Source: an uncultured bacterium | Lineage (GTDB): Bacteria > Verrucomicrobiota > Kiritimatiellia > CAIVKH01 | Direction of reading: 5' to 3' | DNA: 64,000 nt | Assembly (NCBI GenBank): GCA_903906425.1 | Contig: CAIVKH010000131.1 | Coordinates: 62,001-126,000, forward strand | Shown here: positions 36,997-45,525 of the stretch, in pieces | Layout: every line of letters begins with the position of its first letter | How positions within the stretch are numbered: position 1 is the stretch's first letter | Notes under the pieces: generated by a model | Database searches by the model: none | What the model was told of the DNA's origin: nothing | Seen by the model: only the letters and a program-made list of their open reading frames with translations | Position numbers and translations under genes: made by a program

Positions 36997-38784
36997 ATGC
37001 TGAAGAATTTATTCGGTCTCATCGCGATGGCTGCCGCCGTGCAGGCCGCACCGCTGCCGACGGCCGAAAAAGTTTCCATGCCCGACCTGATCCGGCAATA
37101 CGAGGCCGACGAGCACAGCCTCGGATCCTGCTACGACCTGCCGTGGGCCGAGCCGATCCTCGACCGGCAGCAGAAACTTTTCGACGACTGGCGCACGAAA
37201 GTCGCGGCCATCAACTTCGCGTCGCTGGCGCACGCCGACCAGGTGGACTGCCTGCTGCTGCGAAACGACATTGACCGCGAGTTCGATTCGCTCGCGCGGC
37301 AGCGGACCAGGCTTTCCGAAATCAACGAGTTGATTCCGTTCCGCAAAGCCATCGCCGACCTCGAAATCGCGCGCTGGCACGGCGACAAAATAGATCCGTC
37401 GAAAGCCGCCGCCAGCGTCGAGGAAATCGGGAAGGCCGCGAAGGATTTGAAGGATCGCGTCGAAAAGACGAAGCCCGACGATAAAAAGGACGAGGCAAAG
37501 AAGGCTGGAGAAAAAGATGCGAAGAAGGAATCGGACAAAGACGCGAAGAAGAAAATCTCCGTCGCGCCGTCCCGCGCGCTGCGCGCCGCCAAGGCGGTTG
37601 ACGGCCTGAGAAACGGGCTGAAACGCTGGTTCGAATTTCACAACGGCTACCAGCCGGAATTTTCCTGGTGGGTGAAATCGTCGCACGAGGAATCGGCGAA
37701 GAATCTGGAGGAGTACGCGAAGTTTCTCCGCGAGGAAATCGCCGGCCAGAAAGGCAAGGACGACGATCCGATCCTCGGCGAACCGGTCGGCGCGGACGAG
37801 CTCGCGAGGCAGCTCAAACTCGAGTTCATCGCCTACACGCCCGACGAAGTCATCGCCATCGGCGATCGCGAACTGGCGTGGTGCGAGACCGAGTTCAAGA
37901 AAGCCGCCGCGGAGATGGGCTTCACGAACGACTGGAGAGCCGCGATGGCGAAGACGAAGCTCGATTTCGTTCCGCCGGGCGAGCAGGACGCGCTGGTCAG
38001 CCAGGTCGCGCGCGACGCCATCGCCTTCGTGAAAGAAAAAGATTTCGCGACGGTCACGCCGCTCTGCGAGGAAACGTGGCGGATGCGGATGATGCCGCCG
38101 GAAACGCTCAAGATGATTCCGTACGCCGCCTATTCGCCGCCCGAAATGCAGGTCGCCTATCCGCGCGATGACATGAAGCAGGACGACAAGCTCATGGTCA
38201 TGCGCGGCAACAACCGCCACTACACGCGCCTCACCGTGCCGCACGAACTGGTTCCCGGCCACCACCTGCAAAATTTTGTCGCGTCGCGGAGCCACGAATA
38301 CCGGCGCATGTTTGGCACGCCGTTTTACATCGAAGGATGGGCGCTCTACTGCGAGCTGCGCCTCTGGGAACTCGGCTGGCCGCGCACGCCCGAGGACAAA
38401 ATCGGAATGCTCTTCTGGCACGCGCATCGCGCCGCGCGCATCATCACCACCGTCAAATTCCAGACCAACCGCATGACGCCGCAGGAGATGATTGACTTCC
38501 TGATGGACCGCGTCGGCCACGAGAAATTTGGCGCCACCAGCGAAGTCCGCCGCTTCGTTTCCGAGGACACGCTGCCTCTCTACCAGGCCGGCTACCTCGT
38601 CGGCGGCCGCCAGCTCCACGCGCTGCACGACGAAATGACCAGTCCCGGCAAAATGACGGAGCGGCAGTTCAACGATGCGGTGCTTGAACAAAATTCGATG
38701 CCAGTGGAAATTCTCCGCGCCGCGATGAAAGACCTGCAGCTGAAAACCGACACGCAGCCGGAATGGAAATTCGATCAGCGATGA
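36997..38784 (+). CDS. DUF885 metallopeptidase-like protein
   Basis: 595 residues with a signal peptide (MLKNLFGLIAMAAAVQA). DUF885 family: zinc-binding HELVPGHH (His416, Glu417, His422-423), downstream EGWALYCE, and FQTNRMTPQEMIDF. A Lys/Asp-rich, probably disordered insertion (about 148-190, DDKKDEAKK...) is unusual and resembles a charged spacer. The family includes peptidases or carboxypeptidases acting outside the cytoplasm, but the substrate is unproven. GGGAGA precedes the ATG. Followed 19 bp later by the phosphatase gene, so the two may be cotranscribed. Confidence 0.88.
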   Translation: MLKNLFGLIAMAAAVQAAPLPTAEKVSMPDLIRQYEADEHSLGSCYDLPWAEPILDRQQKLFDDWRTKVAAINFASLAHADQVDCLLLRNDIDREFDSLARQRTRLSEINELIPFRKAIADLEIARWHGDKIDPSKAAASVEEIGKAAKDLKDRVEKTKPDDKKDEAKKAGEKDAKKESDKDAKKKISVAPSRALRAAKAVDGLRNGLKRWFEFHNGYQPEFSWWVKSSHEESAKNLEEYAKFLREEIAGQKGKDDDPILGEPVGADELARQLKLEFIAYTPDEVIAIGDRELAWCETEFKKAAAEMGFTNDWRAAMAKTKLDFVPPGEQDALVSQVARDAIAFVKEKDFATVTPLCEETWRMRMMPPETLKMIPYAAYSPPEMQVAYPRDDMKQDDKLMVMRGNNRHYTRLTVPHELVPGHHLQNFVASRSHEYRRMFGTPFYIEGWALYCELRLWELGWPRTPEDKIGMLFWHAHRAARIITTVKFQTNRMTPQEMIDFLMDRVGHEKFGATSEVRRFVSEDTLPLYQAGYLVGGRQLHALHDEMTSPGKMTERQFNDAVLEQNSMPVEILRAAMKDLQLKTDTQPEWKFDQR

Positions 38785-38803
38785 AATTTGAGTTGGAGAT
38801 CAA

Positions 38804-40720
38804 ATGAAATCCCGGCCAGAAAAACGAATCGTAGTTTCCAATCATTGGAAATCACGCGCCGGCATTTTCCCAATCATTGGAATTCTCGGCGCGCTCTCTG
38901 CCGGCGCGGCCGTCACGCGCGGGCCGTATTTGCAGGAGCCGACGCCGCATCAGATGATCGTCCGCTGGCGCACGGACGTCGCAGGCGACAGCCGCGTTGC
39001 ATTCGGAACCTCGTCCGGCTCGCTCACGCAGAGCGTCGTGATTGCATCGGTGACGAACGAACACGAAGTCCTGCTGACCGGGCTCGCGGCGGACACGCGG
39101 TATTTTTATTCGATCGGCTCGACGGTTTCGACCGATGCCAGTGGCCCGGGTGTTTTGTTCTACACCGCGCCGCCCGTCGGCACGCGCCAGCCCGTCCGGA
39201 TCTGGGCCATCGGCGACTGCGGCACGGGCGACTCAAACCAGGCTCGCGTGATCGCGGCCTACACAAATTTCACCGGCGCGATTTCCACCGACTTGATCCT
39301 CGCGCTCGGCGACGACGCCTACAACGCGGGGCTCGACGGCGAATTCACGACAAACTTTTTCGCGCCGAATGCGCAGTTGTTCAAACAGTCCGCGGTCTGG
39401 TCGTGCGTCGGCAACCACGAGACGGACCAGAGCACAAATCCGCCGACGACGATTGCATACTACGAGTCGTTCACGTTTCCGACGGCGGGCGAGTGCGGCG
39501 GAATTGCATCGGGCACCAAGAACTATTTTTCTTTCGACTACGCCAACATTCATTTCATCAGCCTCGATGCCACCGTCTCGCCTCGCACGACGAACGGCGC
39601 GATGGCGATGTGGCTGCAAAACGACATCGCGGCCTCGACGCAGGAATGGTGCATCGCATTCTTGCATCAACCGCCCTACTCGAAAGGTGGACACGATTCG
39701 GACACGGAGTCGGAGATGGTGGAAATCCGGGAGAACATCGTCCCGATCCTGGAGCAGGGCGGCGTTGATCTGCTGATCGGCGCTCACGATCACGACTACG
39801 AGCGGTCGTGGCTCATCAATGGCCACTACGGCGATTCGAGCACATTCGATCCTGCCACGATGCTTGTAAATGGCGGCGATGGCCGCGAAACAGGCAACGG
39901 CGCATATCACAAACCGGACGGACTGAACGGACATCAGGGCACCGTATATGTTGTCACCGGAAGCGCCGGTCACTTGACCGCATGGCAGGGCGGTTCCAAC
40001 GCAATCACGAATCCGACGCCGCATCCCGTCATGTATTCCTCGCTGCTCGTTCTCGGCTCGCTGGTCGTTGACGTGCTTTCAAATCGGATGGACGTGAAGT
40101 TCCTCCGCGACACCGGCGCGATAGACGATCAGTTCACGATCATCAAAGACATTCCCAACAAAGCGCCGACCATCAAGCTTACCGCGCCTGCAAACGGCGC
40201 ATCGTTCAACGCGCCGGCCTCGGTCTTCATGTCGGCGAACGCGTCCGATTCCGACGGCCGCGTCGCGAAAGTCGAATTTTTCGCCAGCGGCTGGCTCGTC
40301 GGGAAAGCGACGAACGCGCCGTTCGCCGCGACGTGGACCGGCGGCACTCCCGGCAGCTATTGGATTGACGCCATGGCCACCGACAACCGCGGCGCCTCCA
40401 CGCTCGCCGGCGCAGTGCTCATCAACGTCATCAACCCGCTTCCCTCCGCGCCAGCCGGCCTCACGCTCGGCGGCATCACGCGGTCATCAATGATCTTGAA
40501 CTGGACCGACACATCCTCGAACGAAAGCGGCTTCAAGATCGAGCGCGCGGTCAACGGCGGCGCGTTCGCGCAGATCGCGACCGTCGCCGCGAACATGAAA
40601 ACTTTCACCGCGACCGGCCTCCGGCGGAACACCACCTATTCCTTCCGCGTCCGCGCCACCAACGCCGCCGGCGACTCGCCCTATTCGAACACCGCGACGG
40701 CAAAAACGCCTTCCAGATAA
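38804..40720 (+). CDS. Secreted purple-acid-phosphatase-like metallophosphoesterase with Ig-like and Fn3 domains
   Basis: 638 residues. N-terminal Fn3-like domain (about 37-120), metallophosphoesterase domain (about 125-435) with GDCGTGD, GDDAYN, GNHE, FLHQPPYS and GAHDHDYER, then an Ig-like domain (about 445-540, TIKLTAPANGASF) and a C-terminal Fn3 domain (about 545-635). This is the metal ligand order of purple acid phosphatases. GGAG lies 5 nt before the ATG, so translation must run through the palindrome pair at 38836-38882; its codons (VSNHWK, FPIIG) form the signal peptide, ending near GALSAGAA. Confidence 0.9.
   Translation: MKSRPEKRIVVSNHWKSRAGIFPIIGILGALSAGAAVTRGPYLQEPTPHQMIVRWRTDVAGDSRVAFGTSSGSLTQSVVIASVTNEHEVLLTGLAADTRYFYSIGSTVSTDASGPGVLFYTAPPVGTRQPVRIWAIGDCGTGDSNQARVIAAYTNFTGAISTDLILALGDDAYNAGLDGEFTTNFFAPNAQLFKQSAVWSCVGNHETDQSTNPPTTIAYYESFTFPTAGECGGIASGTKNYFSFDYANIHFISLDATVSPRTTNGAMAMWLQNDIAASTQEWCIAFLHQPPYSKGGHDSDTESEMVEIRENIVPILEQGGVDLLIGAHDHDYERSWLINGHYGDSSTFDPATMLVNGGDGRETGNGAYHKPDGLNGHQGTVYVVTGSAGHLTAWQGGSNAITNPTPHPVMYSSLLVLGSLVVDVLSNRMDVKFLRDTGAIDDQFTIIKDIPNKAPTIKLTAPANGASFNAPASVFMSANASDSDGRVAKVEFFASGWLVGKATNAPFAATWTGGTPGSYWIDAMATDNRGASTLAGAVLINVINPLPSAPAGLTLGGITRSSMILNWTDTSSNESGFKIERAVNGGAFAQIATVAANMKTFTATGLRRNTTYSFRVRATNAAGDSPYSNTATAKTPSR
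38836..38882. repeat. Paired palindrome inside the phosphatase gene, cluster 14
   Basis: Copies at 38836-38850 (exact) and 38868-38882 (begins TCCC), 32 bp apart, in codons 11-27 of the phosphatase gene; read as SNHWK and PIIG. Confidence 0.95.
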
Positions 40721-40843
40721 AATCTCCGTCCGGCCAGCTCATGCCGGCAATCCCGGGGCATGATTCCTTTTGTGCCGTACGCGCCCCGCGCGCTTGACCC
40801 GCCGCAATGCCGGAGACGCAAAATCTCCCTTGCCCCTTGTTGT

Positions 40844-40890
40844 TTCCAATCATTGGAAAATTGCGCAACCCAAAGTTCCAATGATTGGAA
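40844..40890. repeat. Paired palindrome, cluster 15
   Basis: TTCCAATCATTGGAA at 40844-40858 and TTCCAATGATTGGAA at 40876-40890, 32 bp apart, 21 bp before the first 21-bp tandem array. Confidence 0.95.
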
Positions 40891-40911
40891 CGCGCGCCGC
40901 ACAGCATCGCC

Positions 40912-41220
40912 GCAAAAAAAACCGCCGCGACGGACACTCAAATCGCCCGGTCGACCGAACAAATTGAGACGGCGGACATCCCGATCGCCACGTCGAACTT
41001 CCGAACCGCGGCGTCGGGAAAAAGAATCGCCAAGTAACTTCTCCCAATCGCGGCGTCGCCCCTCCGAACTCCGCCGTCGGCATTCCGAATCAGGACGTCG
41101 GACTCCAAAATAAACCGGTCGGAAATCCAAATCGCCCCGAAGGCTCTCAAAATTGCGAAGGAGAAGACCCAAATCGCCGCGCCGAACGTCCAAATCGCCC
41201 GGGAGGACAGCCAAATGTTA
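40912..41220. repeat. Degenerate 21-bp tandem array, about 14.7 units
   Basis: Consecutive 21-bp units (e.g. starting at 40933, 40954, 40975, 40996 ... 41185) share a core TCCRAATCGCC followed by NCGTCG, with strict register but many substitutions. All three minus-strand frames are open for long distances; one reads as a heptapeptide repeat of the RRGDLDV type, another as Arg/Ser-rich on the plus strand. No SD or good start supports translation, so I annotate it as DNA repeat. An A-rich tract recurs every 21 bp, i.e. every two helical turns. Confidence 0.85.
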
Positions 41221-41360
41221 TGTTTGCAACAACTTACGAACACGATCCGCCGGATACCCGGCCAAACGCCGCACCCTCTGCGGCCGTTCAACAGCGGCCG
41301 ACAGGAGGGCTTTTCTTTTCCTGACCAACCGCTATTCTTTCGCAATTCGCCAAGTGAACC

Positions 41361-42116
41361 ATGCTGTATTTTCGAAACCATAACTGGCTTCTCCATCAGG
41401 GCGCGTCGATGTTCTCCGCCTTCGTCACGCCGATGGCCCCCACCCGAAAAATTATGTGGCAACTGTCGTTGAAATATGTCCTGGGCGGCTCCGTCTGGCG
41501 GCGGGTGCCGCACTGGAGACGGCCCACCTTCGAAATCGAAATCTCCAGCTTCCGCCCTGAAATGAAATCCTGGACCGAAATTGAAATGCTCAACTTCTGG
41601 AGCCGCGAGGAAGAATCCGACGATCTGCCCTTTGACTTCAGCAGCGGATTCATCAACGCAACCCTCTGGCCGAGCCCTGCCGGAAGCGACGCGCGCGAAG
41701 ACACGCCTTTCGCCGATGCCATCTGGCGCGTCACCCGGCGCGATGGCGCATTCTTCACCGTCGAGATTTCCGGCCTGGCCGACGGGCGCGACAGACTCTT
41801 CGACGCGCTCGAAAAAATGATCGGCGTCACGCCCGATGGGCGCGAGGAACGCGTCGAGCCGCCCCAGGATTTCTGGAAGGCCAACTCCGTTTTCTACGCC
41901 ATCGAAACCATCCCCTTCGGCCAGGTCAGGGTGCGCGTGCCGCGCAACGCCCGCGACCCGCAGCGCTTCGCCGTCGCCACCATGCGCAACATGATCGGCG
42001 CACCGGAACCGGAACACATCGCCGTCCACGATTACTACGCGGGCGCCAACTTATCGGAAGGATTGAAAGACGACATCTGGGTGCTTCTGCAATACCACGG
42101 CACGAGGGAGGAATAG
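41361..42116 (+). CDS. Protein of unknown function, first of a pair
   Basis: 251 residues, no signal peptide or membrane helix, moderately acidic, rich in Trp and Phe (RRVPHWRRPTFEIEISSFRP, LNFWSREEESDDLPFDF). No family recognised. Two bp separate it from the next gene, which has a strong SD inside this gene's end, so the two are one operon. It lies just after the 21-bp array and is probably transcribed from within or near it. Confidence 0.7.
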   Translation: MLYFRNHNWLLHQGASMFSAFVTPMAPTRKIMWQLSLKYVLGGSVWRRVPHWRRPTFEIEISSFRPEMKSWTEIEMLNFWSREEESDDLPFDFSSGFINATLWPSPAGSDAREDTPFADAIWRVTRRDGAFFTVEISGLADGRDRLFDALEKMIGVTPDGREERVEPPQDFWKANSVFYAIETIPFGQVRVRVPRNARDPQRFAVATMRNMIGAPEPEHIAVHDYYAGANLSEGLKDDIWVLLQYHGTREE

Positions 42117-42118
42117 TC

Positions 42119-42889
42119 GTGAGCCGCGTCACCTTCCGGGGCGAAACCCTGCCCGACACCGACGACGAGGCCGAATTGTATTGCCTCATCGCACCGCCCG
42201 ATGCCCCCGGACCGCGGCAGGACTGGACCTTCACACTCAACCACACCATCATCACGCTCGATCCCGCCACCGGCAAACGAACGCACTACCGGAACTGCGA
42301 GGCGCAGATCGACCACCTCCACTTCAACGAACCCGACTGGCGCAAATTCTCCGGCCTCCACATCCGCGCCGACTCCGCCTGGCACGACCGGCACGAATAC
42401 ATTGACCAAAACGGCGGCCTCATCCGCCCGCAGATCAACGTGTCCGAATACTGTGTCCACTACGACGCGGACGGCAAACAGATTCCCGACGTGGTTGAAA
42501 ACTGGACCGGCGAAAACTTCATCCTCCGCCTCGGCACCCGCGACGGATTCCTTTTCCCCGCCGAACTCGACGCCTGGGTCATGCCCGAAAAAGAATGGCC
42601 GCGCACCACCCGCGAAACTGCCGAAGAAGCCGCGCGCTTCCCCGAAACCCCGCCCGATCTGCGCATCATCACCGCAGCCCGTTTTCTCGGCGGCCGGGTC
42701 GAAGTTCCCCGCTGCGGCATGGACCCGGTTCCGCTCGGCCGGCAACTCATCCGCAACGCCACCGGCTTCGACGACCCGCCGAGAATCGGATTTCAATGGG
42801 CCGCCCAGTCAAGCCCCGATTTCAAAACATGCATCCGCCCCCCCGGCTGGCGCTCCACCGTCCACTTCTTTACCGAGCCGGAAGACTGA
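42119..42889 (+). CDS. Protein of unknown function, second of a pair
   Basis: 256 residues from a GTG start, with GGGAGGA 7 nt upstream in the end of the previous gene. Soluble, rich in Asp, Trp and His (CEAQIDHLHFNEPDW, DSAWHDRHEYID). Mostly beta by appearance. No family recognised. Ends before a pair of stem-loops that separate it from a convergent gene. Confidence 0.7.
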   Translation: MSRVTFRGETLPDTDDEAELYCLIAPPDAPGPRQDWTFTLNHTIITLDPATGKRTHYRNCEAQIDHLHFNEPDWRKFSGLHIRADSAWHDRHEYIDQNGGLIRPQINVSEYCVHYDADGKQIPDVVENWTGENFILRLGTRDGFLFPAELDAWVMPEKEWPRTTRETAEEAARFPETPPDLRIITAARFLGGRVEVPRCGMDPVPLGRQLIRNATGFDDPPRIGFQWAAQSSPDFKTCIRPPGWRSTVHFFTEPED

Positions 42890-42905
42890 GAAATCTTCTA
42901 TGGAG

Positions 42906-42956
42906 CGACGGCTTCCAGCCGTCGTATGAAAAAGAACAGACGGCAGGCTGCCGTCT
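42906..42956. repeat. Two adjacent stem-loops between convergent genes (REP-like)
   Basis: CGACGGC-TTCCA-GCCGTCG (42906-42924) and AGACGGCA-GGC-TGCCGTCT (42938-42956). Both stems share the ACGGC core, and the flank TATGGAGCGACGGCTTCC has the look of short dispersed GC-rich repeats seen in genomes of this group. No long T-run follows, but they may end both convergent transcripts. Confidence 0.65.
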
Positions 42957-42971
42957 CTTGATCGCGCGAAA

Positions 42972-44006
42972 TCACGGCCCGTCCTCCGGCACCTCGATCT
43001 TGCGCGTTTTCAAATCCTCATTGTCCAGAAAGCACATGCTTGTGGAATGGTAGTTTCCAATGAAACACAGATGCCTGCCCTCTTTCCATTCCGCCTCATA
43101 CAACTGGACGTAATGGTGTGAGAAGTAATCCCAGTTGAAGTGCTTGCCATAGCTGGAAGGATCAATATGCGTGTGCTTGTGCGGAATCTTCCGTCTCCAC
43201 ATTTCGATGATCTTTTCTTGGGAAGAATAGTCGGTGAAGTTGTAACGGACACCGGCCGGAAAATGGCGGTCGTAGTGCGTGTCCAGCATGCGGGCCGGTT
43301 CGAGCGGCTCCAGTGAGCGGATTTCATTCGCCGTGAGCACTGTGGTGAAAACGAACTGATCCGGTGCCTCGTCGAACGTCAGCGCCGCAACGCTGAATTC
43401 ATCGTCCGCTTCCGCCGCCCGGTCGAGGACGAGCGCACACTCCCGACCGTTCACGCGCATCACATAGCCGGAATTGTCATACATCATGAGGAACAGCGAC
43501 GGAAAACATGTATGCGCCAGATTCGTGATCCGCTCATTGAACCGCTGGATGAAATGCGATGTGAGCGCGATTCGTTTGCCCGACATATGCACATCGGGAA
43601 AAAAAGCGCCGTCCACGAAACTGCGAAAGCGATGACGCACGCCGTCCGCACTTGGTTCCTCTATCCGCTGTATAACGGACAGACGGCTCACCAAATCCCG
43701 CCGCAGCACCGGAAAGAGCACGAGACCGTCTTCGCGCGTTGAATTGATGCAATCGCAAAACCGGGTGCTCAACAGCGCAAGCATGTATTTCCGCCGGTCA
43801 TCCCCGCGATGATCCGTCTTTGCATAAAACGACGGAATGCCCTCAAAGAACTCCCGCTCCACCGCCTTGAGGATTTTCGGCAGTTGCTCCGTATGCGGAA
43901 ACAACCGCGACCCGTCCTTCGCGATCTCCTCCACCAGCACGAAATCATCGTGCAGATACTTCAGCTTCGATTCGCGAACAAGCGTATGCCGGTCCAGGGG
44001 GTTCAT
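42972..44006 (-). CDS. Protein of unknown function
   Basis: 344 residues, soluble, no signal peptide. Contains many His, Tyr and Arg (HFIQRFNERITNLAHTCF, WRRKIPHKHTHIDPSSYGKH). No family recognised. The last third (YGKHFNWDYFSHHYVQLYEA) is rich in possible metal or nucleic-acid ligands, but no known motif is complete. Its first ~16 codons are partly repeated at 45064-45113. Convergent with the two-gene operon to its left. Confidence 0.7.
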   Translation of the reverse strand: MNPLDRHTLVRESKLKYLHDDFVLVEEIAKDGSRLFPHTEQLPKILKAVEREFFEGIPSFYAKTDHRGDDRRKYMLALLSTRFCDCINSTREDGLVLFPVLRRDLVSRLSVIQRIEEPSADGVRHRFRSFVDGAFFPDVHMSGKRIALTSHFIQRFNERITNLAHTCFPSLFLMMYDNSGYVMRVNGRECALVLDRAAEADDEFSVAALTFDEAPDQFVFTTVLTANEIRSLEPLEPARMLDTHYDRHFPAGVRYNFTDYSSQEKIIEMWRRKIPHKHTHIDPSSYGKHFNWDYFSHHYVQLYEAEWKEGRHLCFIGNYHSTSMCFLDNEDLKTRKIEVPEDGP

Positions 44007-44025
44007 GTTTGATCAGTCCATTTTT

Positions 44026-44072
44026 TTCCAATCTTTGGAAAAAAAGAAATCCCAAAATTCCAATCATTGGAA
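44026..44072. repeat. Paired palindrome, cluster 16
   Basis: Copies at 44026-44040 (TTCCAATCTTTGGAA, one mismatch) and 44058-44072 (exact), 32 bp apart, between divergent genes of unknown function. The spacer is AT-rich here, unlike the GC-rich spacers elsewhere. Confidence 0.92.
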
Positions 44073-44201
44073 ACTCCGCTCCTTTCGAACTGCGGCAATC
44101 GAAGGCATGAGATTTACTGCGCCGCGCCGGGTTCGCAGGGCGGGAACGCGTCTGCTTTTTTCTGTTTGGATGGCGGCGTCGCCTCGTTTTATGGTGGCCC
44201 C

Positions 44202-44999
44202 ATGAAAACTTTCACACCGGTCAATTCTTTGGAAACGAAGCTCCGCGCAGTCATCACGGATCGCAACACCCCGCTCTGGAATTTCTACACCCCGCTGGCC
44301 GCCGCGCCGCTCTGGATCGTCGTGCAGAATTTCCCGGAGATGGATGGCAGCGATGAAATCGCGCCGCCCGGTCAGAACCCGGGCCTTTGCGTCATGCAAA
44401 CCGGCAAGGACTCCTGGATCGGATTCTACACCTCCGCGGCCCGCGCCAACGAGGCCTTCGAGAAATTCAAAATCTCGCCCCACGCCTTCCGGATCGCCTC
44501 CGCACCCGGCTACCAGTTGCTGAGGTTCGCCACCAAGGCCGACCCGGACGCCAGCCTCTGCATGAACCTCGGCCTTTCGGAGTGCCAGTTTGTTCTCGAT
44601 CCCGACATGGTCGAAATCCTCCTCGAACGGCCGGAACCGGACTACGAAAAAAGACCCTCCGACAAGATCCGCATCACAGACACCACGGAAGCGGAAAAAC
44701 ACCTTGCCCCCCTCAGCGAATTCCTGGGCCGCCAGCCGACCGTCCGCGCCGCATGGATATATCAACGGAAAAGCGACACGCCATCGCGGGCAGGCCACGA
44801 AGCCTACGAATTCAGCCTCCTGATGAACGATCCCGAAGACGACAGCCTCCTGAAACAAGTTGAAACGATGCTCAAGGCGCTCACGCCGCTCGAAATGGAA
44901 TGGACCACCGCCGTCATGATGGCCGATGACCAGTCACTCCGAAACCTCTCGAAGCAGAAACCGCCCTTCTACGCCCGCGCGGATTTCCTGAAGACCTGA
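44202..44999 (+). CDS. SseB-like domain protein
   Basis: 265 residues, soluble. The N-terminal half (NSLETKLRAVI, LWNFYTPLAAAPLWIVVQ, GKDSWIGFYTSAARANEAF) follows the pattern of SseB N-terminal domains, a fold found in enhanced-serine-sensitivity proteins; the C-terminal half (FLGRQPTVRAAWIYQ) resembles the SseB C-terminal domain. Function is not established for such proteins. The ATG at 44202 is chosen because the domain starts there. Confidence 0.65.
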   Translation: MKTFTPVNSLETKLRAVITDRNTPLWNFYTPLAAAPLWIVVQNFPEMDGSDEIAPPGQNPGLCVMQTGKDSWIGFYTSAARANEAFEKFKISPHAFRIASAPGYQLLRFATKADPDASLCMNLGLSECQFVLDPDMVEILLERPEPDYEKRPSDKIRITDTTEAEKHLAPLSEFLGRQPTVRAAWIYQRKSDTPSRAGHEAYEFSLLMNDPEDDSLLKQVETMLKALTPLEMEWTTAVMMADDQSLRNLSKQKPPFYARADFLKT

Positions 45000-45063
45000 A
45001 CCGGTCATCACCGCCGCCCGCCCGCCTCCATCGCATCCCGGAAAATTACGGCGCTGCGTGGAC

Positions 45064-45113
45064 ATTTCAGCTTCGATTCGCAAACAAGCGCAGGCCGGTC
45101 CAGAGCCTTCATG
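45064..45113 (-). pseudogene. Remnant copy of the 5' end of the gene at 42972-44006
   Basis: About 50 bp align without gaps to 43958-44007 with roughly 7-8 differences; the minus-strand translation is M-x-x-LDR-x-x-LV-x-ESKLK in both. The similarity ends after codon ~16 and the frame stops soon after. It looks like what is left of a deleted or recombined paralogue, or a recombination tag. Confidence 0.65.
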
Positions 45114-45184
45114 TGCTTTCAAACCTGAAACCGAAATCTCCCGCGCTCCGAAGGATGTCGGCAATCGGAAGCCGGCGGGCCGGG

Positions 45185-45502
45185 TCATGCAGGCGCGTCC
45201 AGCCGGATGAGGCCGTGGCCGAGGTCGATGGTGGTGGCGCCGGGCGCGGGGCGCAGGGCGGGAGCGAGTTTGTAGTGGCCGCCATAGCTGGTGACGACCA
45301 TGCCGAGGCGGCGCATGAAAATCATGTGTTTTGACATGGCTTCGCGGCTGCGTCCGGCCCGGGCGGCCAATTCCTGAACGGGCAGGGCTTCGCCTTTGGC
45401 GAGTTCGCGCAGGGCGATCCAGCGGGCTTGATCGCTGAGGAGTTGGGCGGTCTGCTTGAGACTCAGGGCGGGAATGGCTGGTGCGGGGTTTGGGTCGCTC
45501 AT
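45185..45502 (-). CDS. Small winged-helix transcriptional regulator
   Basis: 105 residues with an ArsR/MarR-type winged helix: ALSLKQTAQLLSDQARWIAL (first helices), ELAKGEALPVQELAARAGRS, recognition helix REAMSKHMIFMRRLGMV, then a short beta wing. No metal-binding Cys pair is present, so it is not a classical ArsR metal sensor. GAGGAA precedes ATG 45502. Its whole upstream region is the second 21-bp array, which may hold its operators. Confidence 0.75.
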   Translation of the reverse strand: MSDPNPAPAIPALSLKQTAQLLSDQARWIALRELAKGEALPVQELAARAGRSREAMSKHMIFMRRLGMVVTSYGGHYKLAPALRPAPGATTIDLGHGLIRLDAPA

Positions 45503-45525
45503 TTTGTGAATTCCTCTTTTTGCGC

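Noticed and set aside
40760-41113. Arg/Ser-rich 117-codon plus-strand frame in the first 21-bp array
   Set aside because: Several frames are open in the array simply because the repeat unit lacks stops; no SD, and composition follows from the DNA repeat.
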